Shown here one piece after another: positions 23,131 to 33,443 of a stretch of 64,000 nucleotides of DNA; position 1 is the stretch's first letter; each line of letters starts with the position of its first letter. Source of the stretch: Henckelia pumila (lineage: Eukaryota > Streptophyta > Magnoliopsida > Lamiales > Gesneriaceae); assembly GCF_033568475.1 (NCBI RefSeq), contig NC_133121.1:133332375-133396374 (forward strand). Reading direction: 5' to 3'. Under the pieces are notes generated by a model. The model saw only the letters and a list, made by a program, of their open reading frames with translations. It was not told where the DNA came from and did not search any database. Made by a program: the position numbers and the translations under genes.

Positions 23131-24504
23131 TTATTGTTGTCGGGGCATATTTTGCTTTTGAAGTATACCCCTGTGAAAACGCATCTTTGGTGGTCCTTGT
23201 CCACCTTTGCTTGTTTCGGAAAAATCCTTTCGATCCGTTCGGGGTCTAAAGGTTTTTCCAAATTCTGGCTCCTTCTGATTTGAGCATTCTGGGCAGATAT
23301 TCTCTGACCATCGTCCAATATGAGTCATGTTACAAAATTTTCGGCGAGTTTCTTTACTCCCCGACAGCTTGTTGTTCCACAAAAGATTTCTCTTCTTTTC
23401 GAAGAGTTCTTCCGCAAATGCTGTAGTTTTTCCTGTCATTGTGTTCAACAGGAACGATCCGTTCACAGAATTCTGATAAAATTTGAATGGAAACTTGACT
23501 TTGTCCATCTCAGTAAGACAGACCCAAATACCCCATGCCCTTCTGGTTGAGAACTCATTTTTCCCGAAAGTGGACACCAAGGGTATTTCTTCAGTTTTAG
23601 GATCCTTGATAAATTTATGACTGTTTATATCAGGTCTCCTCAGCTTGATAAAATGAAAGGGTTCGTGTGATCCTCTCACTGTTGGTTCTGGAGCTGCACT
23701 GAAAAAATATAACTCAAGCACATCTCCTCTGGACAAATGATCATTATTTTCCCATGTTTCTTGGACTGCTTCCTGAATCCATTTTGGTAACTGTGATATC
23801 TCCAGAAAGTTTGGTGACGTTGTATAAACTGAGGCCAAAGCCCCAAATTCATACCAGAGTTTTACATCTTTAGGGTTGACATTGTTTTTTAGCCAAACCC
23901 TTGGATATATTCCTGCAACATCAACCCTGCAAGTGTTCGGGTTGATTTCATTCCTTGTATTCAATTTCTCCCACTTCTGTTGATAAACCTGGAATGGAGA
24001 AATAATAGATGGATTAGTATCAATCTTAGATTTGCCCTTGTCAGTGTTGGGCCTAAGATTGATCTCTTCCTCTTTTACCCCAGAGGCGGAGGGTTGACTT
24101 GATGAGTTATTCTCATCAATTGTTGCTTCGTCCAGATCATCAAAGGCTGATGATAGATCAGCTCTTGTTTCTTGAGTTTTAGATTCCTCAACATCTTGTT
24201 TCACAACCGGTGGTTGTATTTCTTGTTCTTGTAAAACCAATGGTTTTAGTATATCTTGTTTATGAGAAATCAATGGTTTCTCTATAGCCTTCACAATTGA
24301 CCCTTGAATAGCAGCTCATAGTTGTGTTTGAGCTTGCATACATCCTGTAATTCGATTAGATACTTTGATCCGATCAGCTTGTTGTAACCTGCCGGCCATT
24401 TCAGCATTAATGGCTAACTGGTTGAACTCGTTTTGAAGCAACCCAAGGTGTTTCCTGAGATGCCTCTGCATTTTCAGGATGGAATCCACTTCACTGCCTT
24501 CCAT
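23131..24504 (-). pseudogene. Caulimovirid transactivator/viroplasmin-like protein, one nonsense codon
   Basis: The frame starts with ATG at 24504 (MEGSEVDSILKMQRHLRK), overlapping the polymerase stop by 14 bases, and runs to 23131, about 457 codons, with one in-frame TGA at 24318-24316. The core DVKLWYEFGALASVY, LPKWIQEAVQETW and LELYFFSAAPEP resembles the conserved domain of caulimovirid transactivator proteins (ORF VI type), which form inclusion bodies and allow reinitiation on polycistronic RNA. A Cys-rich tail (CNMTHIGRW, CPECSN) precedes a basic C-terminus. Position after the polymerase and before the promoter supports this. The nonsense codon is CGA-to-TGA compatible. Name confidence is moderate; family identity rests on recalled motifs. 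Confidence 0.6.
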
Positions 24505-26777
24505 CTCTTGTTAAAAAATTTGCAAGAATATTTTCATGAGATTTAATAATAACAATATCAAAAATATAATTTTGACATAATGCTTGCCATCTTAATAACC
24601 TAGCTTTCTCAGGTTTAGATTCAATCTTATTCTTTAGGAAAGCTTTTACCTGGGTGTTATCAACCTTCAGAGTGAATTTTTTAGCAAGTAAAAATAATGG
24701 CCATTTTTCAAAAGCCCTTTTAACCGCATAAAATTCCTTCTCGTTGATATGCCATCTAATGGCCTCAGATTCTGAAAAAAGACCGCTACAGTATCTGCAT
24801 GGTATTTCCCCATCTGGAGTGATTTTGGTAAGGACTGCCGCCCACCAATCGTCGCTGGCATCCGTAAATAATACCAGATCATCTTCATCTACGGGTATAG
24901 CCACTTTTGGGAGATTCTTACATATCTCTTTTAATTGGTTTACCCCTTTAGTATGGTCATCGGTCCATATAAACCTAGCATCCTTTTTTAACAAAGGACT
25001 GAACACCTTTCTGTACATTGCTAGATTCTTAATGAACATCCCTGCAAAATTAACTACTCCAAGAAAACTCTGGAGTTGTTTTACATCTTTGAGTTTATCT
25101 GGAAAATTCTTTACCTTTTCCACAATATGGGGTTGTAGAATTATTCCAGTTTCATCAATCTCAATCCCGAGAAATTCAATTTTCCTTGTTGCTATGACTG
25201 CTTTCTTTTCAGATAACACCAGTCCTTCTTGTTTACAAATTTTAGAAAAAATCTCTAAGTGTTTAACGTGTTCGTCTATATTTTTTGATGCTATAAGAAT
25301 ATCATCAATATAAACAAACATAAAATTGAAATAATCTTTAAAAAGGTTATCCATCTTTCTTTGAAATATCTGGGGTGCATTAGCCAATCCCATAGACATA
25401 ACTTCTCAAATATAGTGTCCTTGTGGAGTAGAGAAGGCTGTGAATTTCTTACTGCCTTCTTCCATTCTTATCTGGTAGAATCCAGACTTACAATCAAATT
25501 TTGAGAACACTCTAGCATTTCGCACACAGCTAATTAGATGTTCTCTACTAGGTATGAAGTACCCGTCAAACTCCAGAATTTTATTAATACCTTAGTAGTT
25601 AATAACTAACCTGAGTTTCCCTCTTTTTATTTCACCATGATTTTTGACCAGAAAACCTGGGCTACTATATGGTGAAACTCCTTCTTTGATTAGACCAAGG
25701 TCCAAATGTTCCTTGATAATCATTCTCATATCCCTTTGATCTGTTATGTTCATCGGGATAGGCTTATATCTGACGAATTCATACTCTTTGCCTTCCTTTA
25801 GAGTAAGACTGGCTTTGAGTTGATTCTATCCCACCATGCCAAAGGATGCTCATTATAACTTTCTTTGAGCCTCTTTTTGACATCTTCAAGGGATACCTTA
25901 TTTTCTAACTCTATATCTCTATGATTTAGAGTTACCTTGAGAAGCTCCATAACCTATGTTTGGAGTTCTTGTTCTGTTGTTATTATTCAACATGGTTTCT
26001 CCAAACCTTCTTGGATCTTTCATTTTTGGGTGAAAAAGTTGTCCCTTATCACCACGCTGGCTGCGAAATATTATCGGCAATTGTCGATAAAAAGCAACTT
26101 TGAGTCTTTGAACGATAATTTTATGATCACAAATTGTAGTGAACATAAGTCTTCTTGACTCTTTGTCTTGTGTGTACTTCTTAAACATTTGTAAGAAGTT
26201 ATTTCCTAACAGGATATCTGCTCATGTATCATGGAAATAGATTTGTGGTGTCTTTACCTTGTATCAAGGTGTTTGACCTGCTCCTCCTATAAGGATCTCT
26301 GCTTGTTTTATTCCTTTGCAAAGAATTAAAATTCTTCGAGAGAAATCTCGTCCAGCAATTTTTGGCAAATCTTCTTCACATTTTTCAGGGAAGACTCCTC
26401 TTTTTGCTGTACAAATTTCTGCTCCCGAATCAATATAAGCTGCAGAGTATTCAGCCTTATATTGTTCATACAACATCCCTATCGGAATTTATATGGAGAA
26501 AGGACTTGTTGTCATTTTTTAAAGGAATTACTAAATGGCCTGCCATTTTTAACAGACTGTGTTTTAACTCAGTAATCCGATTAAGACTATTCACCTTTAG
26601 TCTTCCTAAGGCTTCAGAAGGTAGAGTATGGTTACTCCTTTCTACCTCTTCAATGCGATCTAGTAAATCATGTTCATGACTTACTAATTTCAACAGCTGC
26701 TTCTTCCTCTGTTTGTAAACAGAGTTCTCGAATCTGATTAAGGGATTGTCCCTTATCCAATTCTCTTGGTTTTCCAT
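24491..26777 (-). pseudogene. Caulimovirid protease-reverse transcriptase-RNase H, decayed
   Basis: Starts with ATG at 26777, 12 bases after the movement protein stop. Order: coiled N-terminus (KKQLLKLVSHEHDLLDRI); aspartic protease motif YIDSGAEIC (about 26437); RT with LANAPQIFQRKMD and YIDD (about 25312-25301); RNase H with LFTDASDDWWAA; C-terminal LANFLTRDG, typical of caulimovirids. Breaks: frame change near 26480-26500, TGA 26266-26264, TGA 26224-26222, frame change near 25960-25990, TAG 25956-25954, frame change near 25825, TAA 25594-25592, TGA 25408-25406. The last 302 codons are open. It cannot make an active polyprotein. Confidence 0.85.
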
Positions 26778-26789
26778 CTCATAGAATTC

Positions 26790-28019
26790 TTATTGAATCC
26801 TCCAAGTCTTTTCTTCTGCCATGAACTCTATTCCTTTTTCAAGGCGTTTCCATGGTTTATGGTCTTCCAAAAACTCTAGGCCAAGAATGAGCTGATCCAC
26901 TTCTTTTCCTAGAATTCCACATATTTGAACTTCCAATTCTCCAATATTTATCAATCCTTGGTAATTTCCTTTTTCATGTTGTTCCAAATAGTAAATCGAG
27001 TTACAAGGGAACTGGTTCCGATGACTTGTAATATCGAATACTATTTTCACTTCTTTCCATCCTTCTAGAGATCTAAGTTTTCCTATTATAGAAAACTCTT
27101 TTTCTTCTGGTGGAATTTCTTGAATAGGAGATTTGTCCCATCTCCTACTTGTCATTCGGTTTCCTTGAAAAGATAACCTTCGAGGTTCTATTTTAAGGTC
27201 TCTGTATAGAACCGGTCTATCTTGAATTTGAATGTCTGTTTCCTGAATTAAAGGAAACTCGATTCTTTCTGGGTATATTGCATGAGCAACTTTCCCAAAG
27301 ATCTCTGGAATTTCAATGAACTCATTTCTAATAAATAATTCAGAATGATGAGTATTAGAAAGAGCATATGAAATTTGATATGTAATAGAATATGGTCTAT
27401 TACCTTCCTTCATTAGTCTCTTTTCCTTGAAGTTTTGATGCAACGTCAAGGCTCGACTAAAGTCCCTGTCAGCTAAATTGTAGGCTATTCTTGGATAGAT
27501 AACTCCTACAATTTTTCCTGCACAAAGATTTCCTGAGATATTACCCAGGACAACATCTTGAATATTCCTCATTCTTTTATCGCATACTACGATATCTATG
27601 GGTGAATCTATTCCTTCTTTAAAAGTTGCATTGATCATTATTTGGATTGCTCCAATATGAATCCAAGACATCGTCCTTGCTACCTCACCTTTCAACTTTT
27701 GCAATTCCTCTCTTATTTCTTCAAAAAGAATTAACTGCATCTCTATTTGATTACTTGTTAACTCCATAGGGATTGCCATTTCCCTTCTGGATACTTTGTA
27801 AATCAAATTATGTCTTCTTTGTCTAAGCCCTAGGTTGCCTAAGAATCTTTCTACTTGTCCTACCGAAAATCCCTGGTACTTTTGTAACGTTGGATTTTTT
27901 CTCATAATCCTTTCGACCATATTATGAGATATCGTGGTTTGGCTAAATAATCCAGCCAAACTTTCATGTGTTTCATGCCGAAACACTTCTTCTTTATTCT
28001 GATTCTGATTCCGATCCAT
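26790..28019 (-). CDS. Pararetrovirus movement protein (30K type), frame intact
   Basis: The likely start is ATG at 28019 (MDRNQNQNKEEVF), overlapping the coat protein stop by 26 bases; an in-frame ATG at 28088 lies inside the coat gene and is less likely. 409 codons with no stop. The region SWIHIGAIQIMINATF followed by GIDSPIDIVVCDKRM is the core of the 30K movement protein superfamily of caulimovirids. A long charged C-terminal part follows. The protein would open plasmodesmata for virus spread (family knowledge). An intact frame in an otherwise decayed locus is noteworthy, but expression is unknown. Confidence 0.75.
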   Translation of the reverse strand: MDRNQNQNKEEVFRHETHESLAGLFSQTTISHNMVERIMRKNPTLQKYQGFSVGQVERFLGNLGLRQRRHNLIYKVSRREMAIPMELTSNQIEMQLILFEEIREELQKLKGEVARTMSWIHIGAIQIMINATFKEGIDSPIDIVVCDKRMRNIQDVVLGNISGNLCAGKIVGVIYPRIAYNLADRDFSRALTLHQNFKEKRLMKEGNRPYSITYQISYALSNTHHSELFIRNEFIEIPEIFGKVAHAIYPERIEFPLIQETDIQIQDRPVLYRDLKIEPRRLSFQGNRMTSRRWDKSPIQEIPPEEKEFSIIGKLRSLEGWKEVKIVFDITSHRNQFPCNSIYYLEQHEKGNYQGLINIGELEVQICGILGKEVDQLILGLEFLEDHKPWKRLEKGIEFMAEEKTWRIQ

Positions 28020-29115
28020 CCTCAGAATCTTCTTGACTAAACAATATCTCTTCTTCGTATATGCTTTCATCTGAGGGGATATCCTCAAATTGATATACTT
28101 GGACTAGATCTTGAAAGAAGACCGCATCATCCATATCTGGTGTTGCTTCAAAGAGTTTAACTCCTTTTTTCTCATTTTCTGGACAATTTGTAGATATATG
28201 TCCTCTTGCTCCACATGTCCAGCAGTTGCAATCCTTGAAACTTTCACTTGCTCTTGTATGAGTTCTTCTGAAAGTTCTTCTTGATGGTGTTCTTCCCCTG
28301 CTTTGTGATGAGCTTGTTACTGGGGATGTTCTTGTAGGTCCACTTCTTCTTCCTGACCTATAAGATCTGGCCTTTTGTTTGGACCAAAATGTTCTTGGTT
28401 TCCAAGAACTTCTCATTCTTTTATTGTAGGGATTACTTCTGAATTTCTTTCTTTTAAATCCCTGTGATCTATTTCCAATGATCGTTGGAAGATCATTATC
28501 TTTACAACATAAAGGTGTACGTTTATTTATACCCCTTATTTTCTTGTAGTTCTTTTGTAATGCTGTCATATGGCACCATTCTGCCAATTTTCCTTTCAAA
28601 AAGGACGCGCGTCTTGCCAAAGTGTCAAGATGACCTGGAACGTATTCTTTAATCAGCATTTCTCTCCAGGGACTTGGCATTTTTGCGAAAAATAGCTGAA
28701 TAGCTACATTTTCCTCGACTCCTGAATTCCATCTGTATTTAGTGAATAACATAATGTATTCATCAACTAAACATATATCATGTAACTCGAGGCTATACAG
28801 AGCTTGAGTATATCTTCTCTTTTTCTCTGTATCTTGATTGTTGAAATAGTCTACCCCTATGAATTGTGCTTTAAATAGGGTGGCCATTCTTTCTCCAATT
28901 TCGCTGAGGGATTCTCCTGCTAAGATTGATTTTTTCGTATCTGGCATAGTCATCTCCCAAGCAATCTTGACAGATCTCATTAGACTCATTTCTAGAAGTT
29001 TAATGAATCCTTCTTTATTGAGATCTAATGTCCCGGCTGCAATTCTCATAGCTGACGTCCAATCATCTATAAGATCTTCTCTGTTTTTGAAGTCCAAAAC
29101 ATCAAGGTTTAACAT
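27994..29115 (-). CDS. Pararetrovirus coat protein with CCHC zinc knuckle, frame intact
   Basis: The first ATG is at 29115 and the stop at 27996-27994 (373 codons); the frame is open back to a TGA at 29235-29233, so the natural start may be elsewhere. Features in order: helical capsid-like region (about 1-200), a very basic Arg/Ser-rich stretch (about 225-290), zinc knuckle CWTCGARGHISTNC (about 295-308), and a strongly acidic, Ser-rich tail ending SEDGSESESE. Basic region, CX2CX4HX4C finger and acidic end are standard for caulimovirid coat proteins. The order coat-movement-polymerase-transactivator recalls cavemo- and solendoviruses (inference). Confidence 0.75.
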   Translation of the reverse strand: MLNLDVLDFKNREDLIDDWTSAMRIAAGTLDLNKEGFIKLLEMSLMRSVKIAWEMTMPDTKKSILAGESLSEIGERMATLFKAQFIGVDYFNNQDTEKKRRYTQALYSLELHDICLVDEYIMLFTKYRWNSGVEENVAIQLFFAKMPSPWREMLIKEYVPGHLDTLARRASFLKGKLAEWCHMTALQKNYKKIRGINKRTPLCCKDNDLPTIIGNRSQGFKRKKFRSNPYNKRMRSSWKPRTFWSKQKARSYRSGRRSGPTRTSPVTSSSQSRGRTPSRRTFRRTHTRASESFKDCNCWTCGARGHISTNCPENEKKGVKLFEATPDMDDAVFFQDLVQVYQFEDIPSDESIYEEEILFSQEDSEDGSESESE

Positions 29116-29222
29116 AACCCCGTAAGGATGTATTGGATCTAAAACAGTTTTTCCGTAAGGAGTTTGATGGAGTGGGATTTTACTTCTTCTTGATCTGGTT
29201 CCTGCTGGATGTGAATTTTCCC

Positions 29223-29640
29223 CAACCTGAAATCACAAATCTAGAACAAACTTCAGGTTCTAGAAAAGTAAATACAGGAGGAAGGTTACCACTCTCGTTT
29301 GGTACCGAACCGTTGTTACATCAGAAAGGTAAAACCAAAATGGTTCAAAAACCTTTAACTGATGATGAAAGGATGATTAATCTTATAAAAGCAGTATCAG
29401 AGAAAAACACTATCTGATGACTACTTTAGAGAGATTAAATCTCGAGGATCTACAAGATCTCGCGGATTCTTTTGCGAATCTCAAAGTAGTAGATCTAAAA
29501 ATGAACTCCCCTGAGGGTGAACAACCCATAGGGAATCCCCCAAGATACCATTTTGCGCACATAATTCTTTGTTCCAAAATAAGCATTAAAACATGAGATA
29601 TAAGCACAGAGATCTTTAGATATAAGTATAAAACCTTCAG
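29223..29640 (+). other. Inverted segment with two overlapping short frames, origin unknown
   Basis: From about 29223 plausible coding switches to the plus strand. Frame 1 (to TGA at about 29416) contains GSRKVNTGGRLPLSFGTEPL and KTKMVQKPLTDDERM. Frame 2 starts at an ATG overlapping that stop (TGATG) and reads MTTLERLNLEDLQDLADSFA, then GEQPIGNPPRYHF. The stop-start overlap is virus-like. I do not recognise either protein. It lies head to head with the coat gene, implying an inversion or an unrelated captured fragment. Confidence 0.35.
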
Positions 29641-29649
29641 ATCTAAGCA

Positions 29650-29791
29650 CAAAATAACCCATATTGAGTACAAGAATTAAATATTAAAATAATCAAGTTT
29701 TGTGGTCCTTAGGGAGTGCAAAGAAAGAATCTTTAAGGGAGGGAGTTGGGAGAAAGAAAGGTTTGGGTTTGGGGATTTATTCATAATTGAC
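29650..29791 (-). repeat. Right terminal inverted repeat of the MULE-like unit
   Basis: Inverted homologue of 22252-22390; ends ATAATTGAC at 29791, followed at once by the second TCATAAATTAA. Confidence 0.75.
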
Positions 29792-29802
29792 TCATAAATT
29801 AA

Positions 29803-30346
29803 CCATTCGAAACCATAAAATAATTAATAGTTCATATCAAAAATCTAAAATTCTAAGAAAAATGGCAGGTCTCTTCTCAACTGCAAGTGCTTTCATGTAT
29901 GTTTTAACAAACATATATAAACTCAGTGAATTAATTATAAATAGATAAATAATAATGAGATTATTAAACTAATTTCATATAACGTTGAATAATGATAGAT
30001 AATCAATACTATGTTTTACATTGACTGATTAGTTTTGTTATTAAAATTATAATTAAGTGAGGAGTTATAATTTTACATTTTATTTATTATTTTATAATAT
30101 AGTTTTTAGTTTGTATTATAAAATTGAGATTGTGATTTTTTATTGAAGAATGTAAAATTTATTATCCACGTGGAAGTTGTTTAAATTCACCAAAATTATT
30201 GAGTATAAAAATATTATTTATTTTTGAAAAAAAAAATATTGGTCAAAAAATTTTCCATGAAGATAAAATAGACGGAAATATATTAATCAAATCTCAAATT
30301 ATTAGATTTTTTAGTCATGTTTTTATAAATTTTTTAAATGAATTTT
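29803..30346. other. AT-rich intergenic DNA
   Basis: No gene, RNA or clear repeat seen; several poly-A/T runs. Confidence 0.5.
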
Positions 30347-30601
30347 TCATATATTAATATCGAATGAAATGCCTTGTGCAGACAGAGACTTCTCATGTCC
30401 GTCATACATCGCCAATGATTTGAGATTGTCCAGCTCCTCATTCGGAATATCTCCACCTTGAATTGAGAGAAGTGTCAGCAATTCAGGCTTTCGATAATGA
30501 GATCTGATTAATATCTCCATCAATGAAGAGCATCTATGAATATCAAGAGAACTTATAATGCTCAAGCGGTTAATTAAAATTAGTCGTTTTGGCACACGCA
30601 T
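30347..30601 (-). pseudogene. LRR-type resistance gene fragment
   Basis: An open frame on the minus strand reads LILINRLSIISSLDIHRCSS, then PELLTLLSI and ELDNLKSLAMYDG, the Leu spacing and conserved Cys of NB-LRR leucine-rich repeats. The piece encoding LINRLSI-SSLDI-C also occurs, with a stop, at about 34975-35012 directly upstream of the NB-ARC fragment. It is probably the distal LRR of the same or a neighbouring gene. Confidence 0.5.
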
Positions 30602-32774
30602 TACATGTGTAAAATATAAAAATAATGAAAATTAAACATTTAAAAGTATTGATGTTTATAATAATGTATGCATATGAAAAAATATAATTAAATGAATAAG
30701 AGATATATTGCTACTTTTATAAAAAAAATGAATATAACAATAGGTTGAAACTTATAACTACACAAAACAAAAATAAAATTAAATCTAAAAAAACATAATG
30801 TAAAAAATTATATGAAGTCCGTTGCAGGATCTAAGTAGTTGAGATGAAGTTTGGAGAGAGATGGAGGTTGTTGAAAGGAGTAAGAAGTGGGGATAAAAAA
30901 TTTGGAGATTGATGTATGTATGAGTATAAAAGGAATAAATAAATAAAAATTCATCATAACACCATAAACGATTTATACAGGGTGCTTAGATTTAATAATA
31001 TCGTAAAAAATGTATATGAATATGAACTAAAATAAAAAGATAGCAATTGCAATACTAGGTCATTATTTAATTTTATTTTATTTCAAACTTATTTTATTTC
31101 AAAAACTTACATGTTTTTTAAATGCCCATTAGAATCCATAGCCAATTTTTATGATATCTTTTATTTTCTAATTATAGTGTTCTAATGGATAATTCATGAT
31201 TAAGAGGGTATTTCGCTAAGTTTATTAAAAACAATTTATATGCTCTTAGGGTTTAAAAGCTGTTTTAGGAGCTTATAAGCCGTCAGATCTTATTTTAAAA
31301 ATAAGACGTTAAAGTGTTTGGATGAACTTATTTTTTAACAACTTAAAGATATTGATGTGCTTGATATTATAAGATCTTTTTATTGTCGAAATTATCATAA
31401 TACGAAAATAATGTAAATAGTTATATATACATATAAAATAATTTTAGACTTATTTTAACTCCCCGAAAATTAAGTGGTCAACATGACCGCATGGATGATA
31501 TATAAAATGTGATTTTATGTTATTTGAGTTTTTTTAAAAAAAAGTTTAGTGTCATGTGTTTCTAACGGTTAACGTATTTTGAGATTTTTAAAGTTTTAGA
31601 GGACGATAGTTGAAGGCTTTCGGGTGAAGGAGTATCCGAAAACAATAAAAGGCAAAAGATTATTATTATTATTATTATTTAAAGTTTAAGGGTCATGAAA
31701 GAGCATGTTTTATAAGTGGAAATATTTTTTTTCAAGATTGCAAGGAATTTTAAAGGTTTATTTCTAAAAATATATATAAATTTTAAGTTTTTGAATAAGA
31801 TAAATGTATGATTGTTATTTTTCAAATTTTAGAAATTTATTATATACAATAAGAAACGAAAAATTTTGATTTCATGTGTGTCGGTCATGTGGTGAAATTG
31901 GACGTATATTTGAAGGTTACAACCAAAATAGAAGAAATTAGGATTTCGGCGCACAAACAAGTGAGATCTTAACACGAGACGTTAAGAGAATATTTAGGTT
32001 CTAGAATTTGAAGGTTGCTGAAGCAAGTTTTTGAAGTCGTTGTTGCTGTAGTCCCCGTGTTACCGTTGCTTGTGAAAACGGAAAAAACACTTAATGCATA
32101 AAGTCTATCGAAGAATTTTTTGAGTTTTCATCTTTAGACATATATAAAAGTTGCATTTGATTTATTTATTACACCGATTGTTTAAAATACAACTTCGATT
32201 TTTCAACTTGTTAGAAAATTTAAGATTTAATTTTTCTTAAAATCACTAATATTAGTTTGCAAGACTAATATACATTTTTTTAATGATTATTTAGACTTAT
32301 ATCACCCGCACGATTACTTGCTAATCGTGCATACTTAATCTCTCATGTTATTTACTTTATTATTTATTTTCTGTTTCATGTTCTCTGATGTTGTAACACC
32401 ATGAACAATACAACTTTAAATAACAAATTGCAAAAAAATTGCTTTTAGTATATTTATCTATGGTAAAATTATTATCCATTAATTAAAAACATTTTGAAAA
32501 TAAAATATTTTTGTTTCAAAACTCATATTTGTTGGATTAAAACTGATAATGCATATCTTTGCGAATTCATTCAAGATATAATAACAATTTTTACTTTTTT
32601 AGGTAATTTTAATCATATATATTATTTAAAAAGTTATATTAGATTTTTAATTTTGTATCTTAACTTATGGTCGAGTCAAAAATTGAAATAACGAAACGAA
32701 AGTTTTTAGAGAAAATATTATAAAAATTGATAACGAAAAATAATTGTAAAATAAGGTAAGATTAATTTTGTGTG
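30602..32774. other. AT-rich intergenic DNA with a MITE relative
   Basis: 31206-31400 is a partial, reversed relative of the MITE at 21361-21960 (GGGTATTTCGCTAAG, GAGCTTATAAGC). A short (ATT)n run lies at 31661-31678. Nothing else recognised; no gene. Confidence 0.45.
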
Positions 32775-32782
32775 GAAGCTGA

Positions 32783-33435
32783 TAGGGATGATCACGGTGC
32801 GGTTTGGCGGTTTTTCATAAGAAATTCAAACCGAATTGCCAATTGCGGTTCGGTTATATTATTTTTTTTGTTGCGGTTTTATATGTAAAATCGTTTTCGC
32901 GGTTTTCGGCGGTTTTAAGCAGTTGCGGTCGGTTCGCGGTTTTTTTAATGATAGATAAAATGAAAAAAAAAAAAAAGTTTTTCAAATTATTAGATTAATG
33001 AATGAAAACTATAATAAACAATAAATAAAATAACAATCAAGCGACAAAATAAAGTTAATCAACTATAATATGTTTAGGAAAGTTGATGATTAATATTTGT
33101 ATAGAGAAGTAGTAAATAGATTATGAAGAGAGAAAGAGGGGAAATTTTTTTGAAGAAGAGTTGGGAGAGAAGAGAGTGGAGGCGGCATATGATCGAATAT
33201 ATTGTGTATAATGTATATACAATGTTCTATAAATATAACCCTAGTTAAATAACACTATACACGGCGGTGCGGTGTGGGACGGTTTGGGCCAAAAATTATA
33301 ACCGAACCATGACGGCGGAGCGGTTTTTATTTTTTTTTTTTAAACCGCGGTTATTTCAAAAAATGAAATACGACGGTGCGGGGCGGTGCGGGGTGGTCGG
33401 TTCGGGCGGTTTTTGAAAAAATGTGATCACCCCTA
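32783..33435. mobile_element. Non-autonomous hAT-like element
   Basis: Begins TAGGGATGATCAC and ends GTGATCACCCCTA, flanked by GAAGCTGA at 32775-32782 and 33436-33443 (8-bp target duplication). TIR and duplication length fit hAT elements. Both ends carry GGTGCGGTTTGG/GCGGTTTTT words typical of a plant MITE family. 653 bp, no transposase. It sits at the point where the LRR homology of the adjacent resistance-gene remnant stops. Confidence 0.85.
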
Positions 33436-33443
33436 GAAGCTGA

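Larger units (their letters stand above)
22252..29791 (-). mobile_element. Mutator-like TIR unit enclosing an endogenous pararetrovirus
   Basis: TCATAAATTAA occurs exactly at 22241-22251 and 29792-29802, directly outside long terminal inverted repeats: 22252-about 22390 (GGGGTAATTATTTTAAAATC...) and, inverted, about 29650-29791 (GTCAATTATGAATAAATCCC...). The repeats share the blocks TCTCC-AACTCCC and TTGCACTCCCTA and align for about 130 bp at roughly 75% by eye. An 11-bp duplication with long TIRs starting in G-rich sequence fits Mutator-like elements (9-11 bp duplications, family knowledge). There is no transposase. The interior is mostly a caulimovirid genome on the minus strand plus two short unassigned segments next to the TIRs. 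Either the virus inserted into a MULE, or a MULE moved with captured viral DNA. Confidence 0.75.

Noticed and set aside
24744..25313. 189-codon plus-strand frame across the viral RT
   Set aside because: Antisense shadow of the RT/RNase H coding region, which has clear catalytic motifs.
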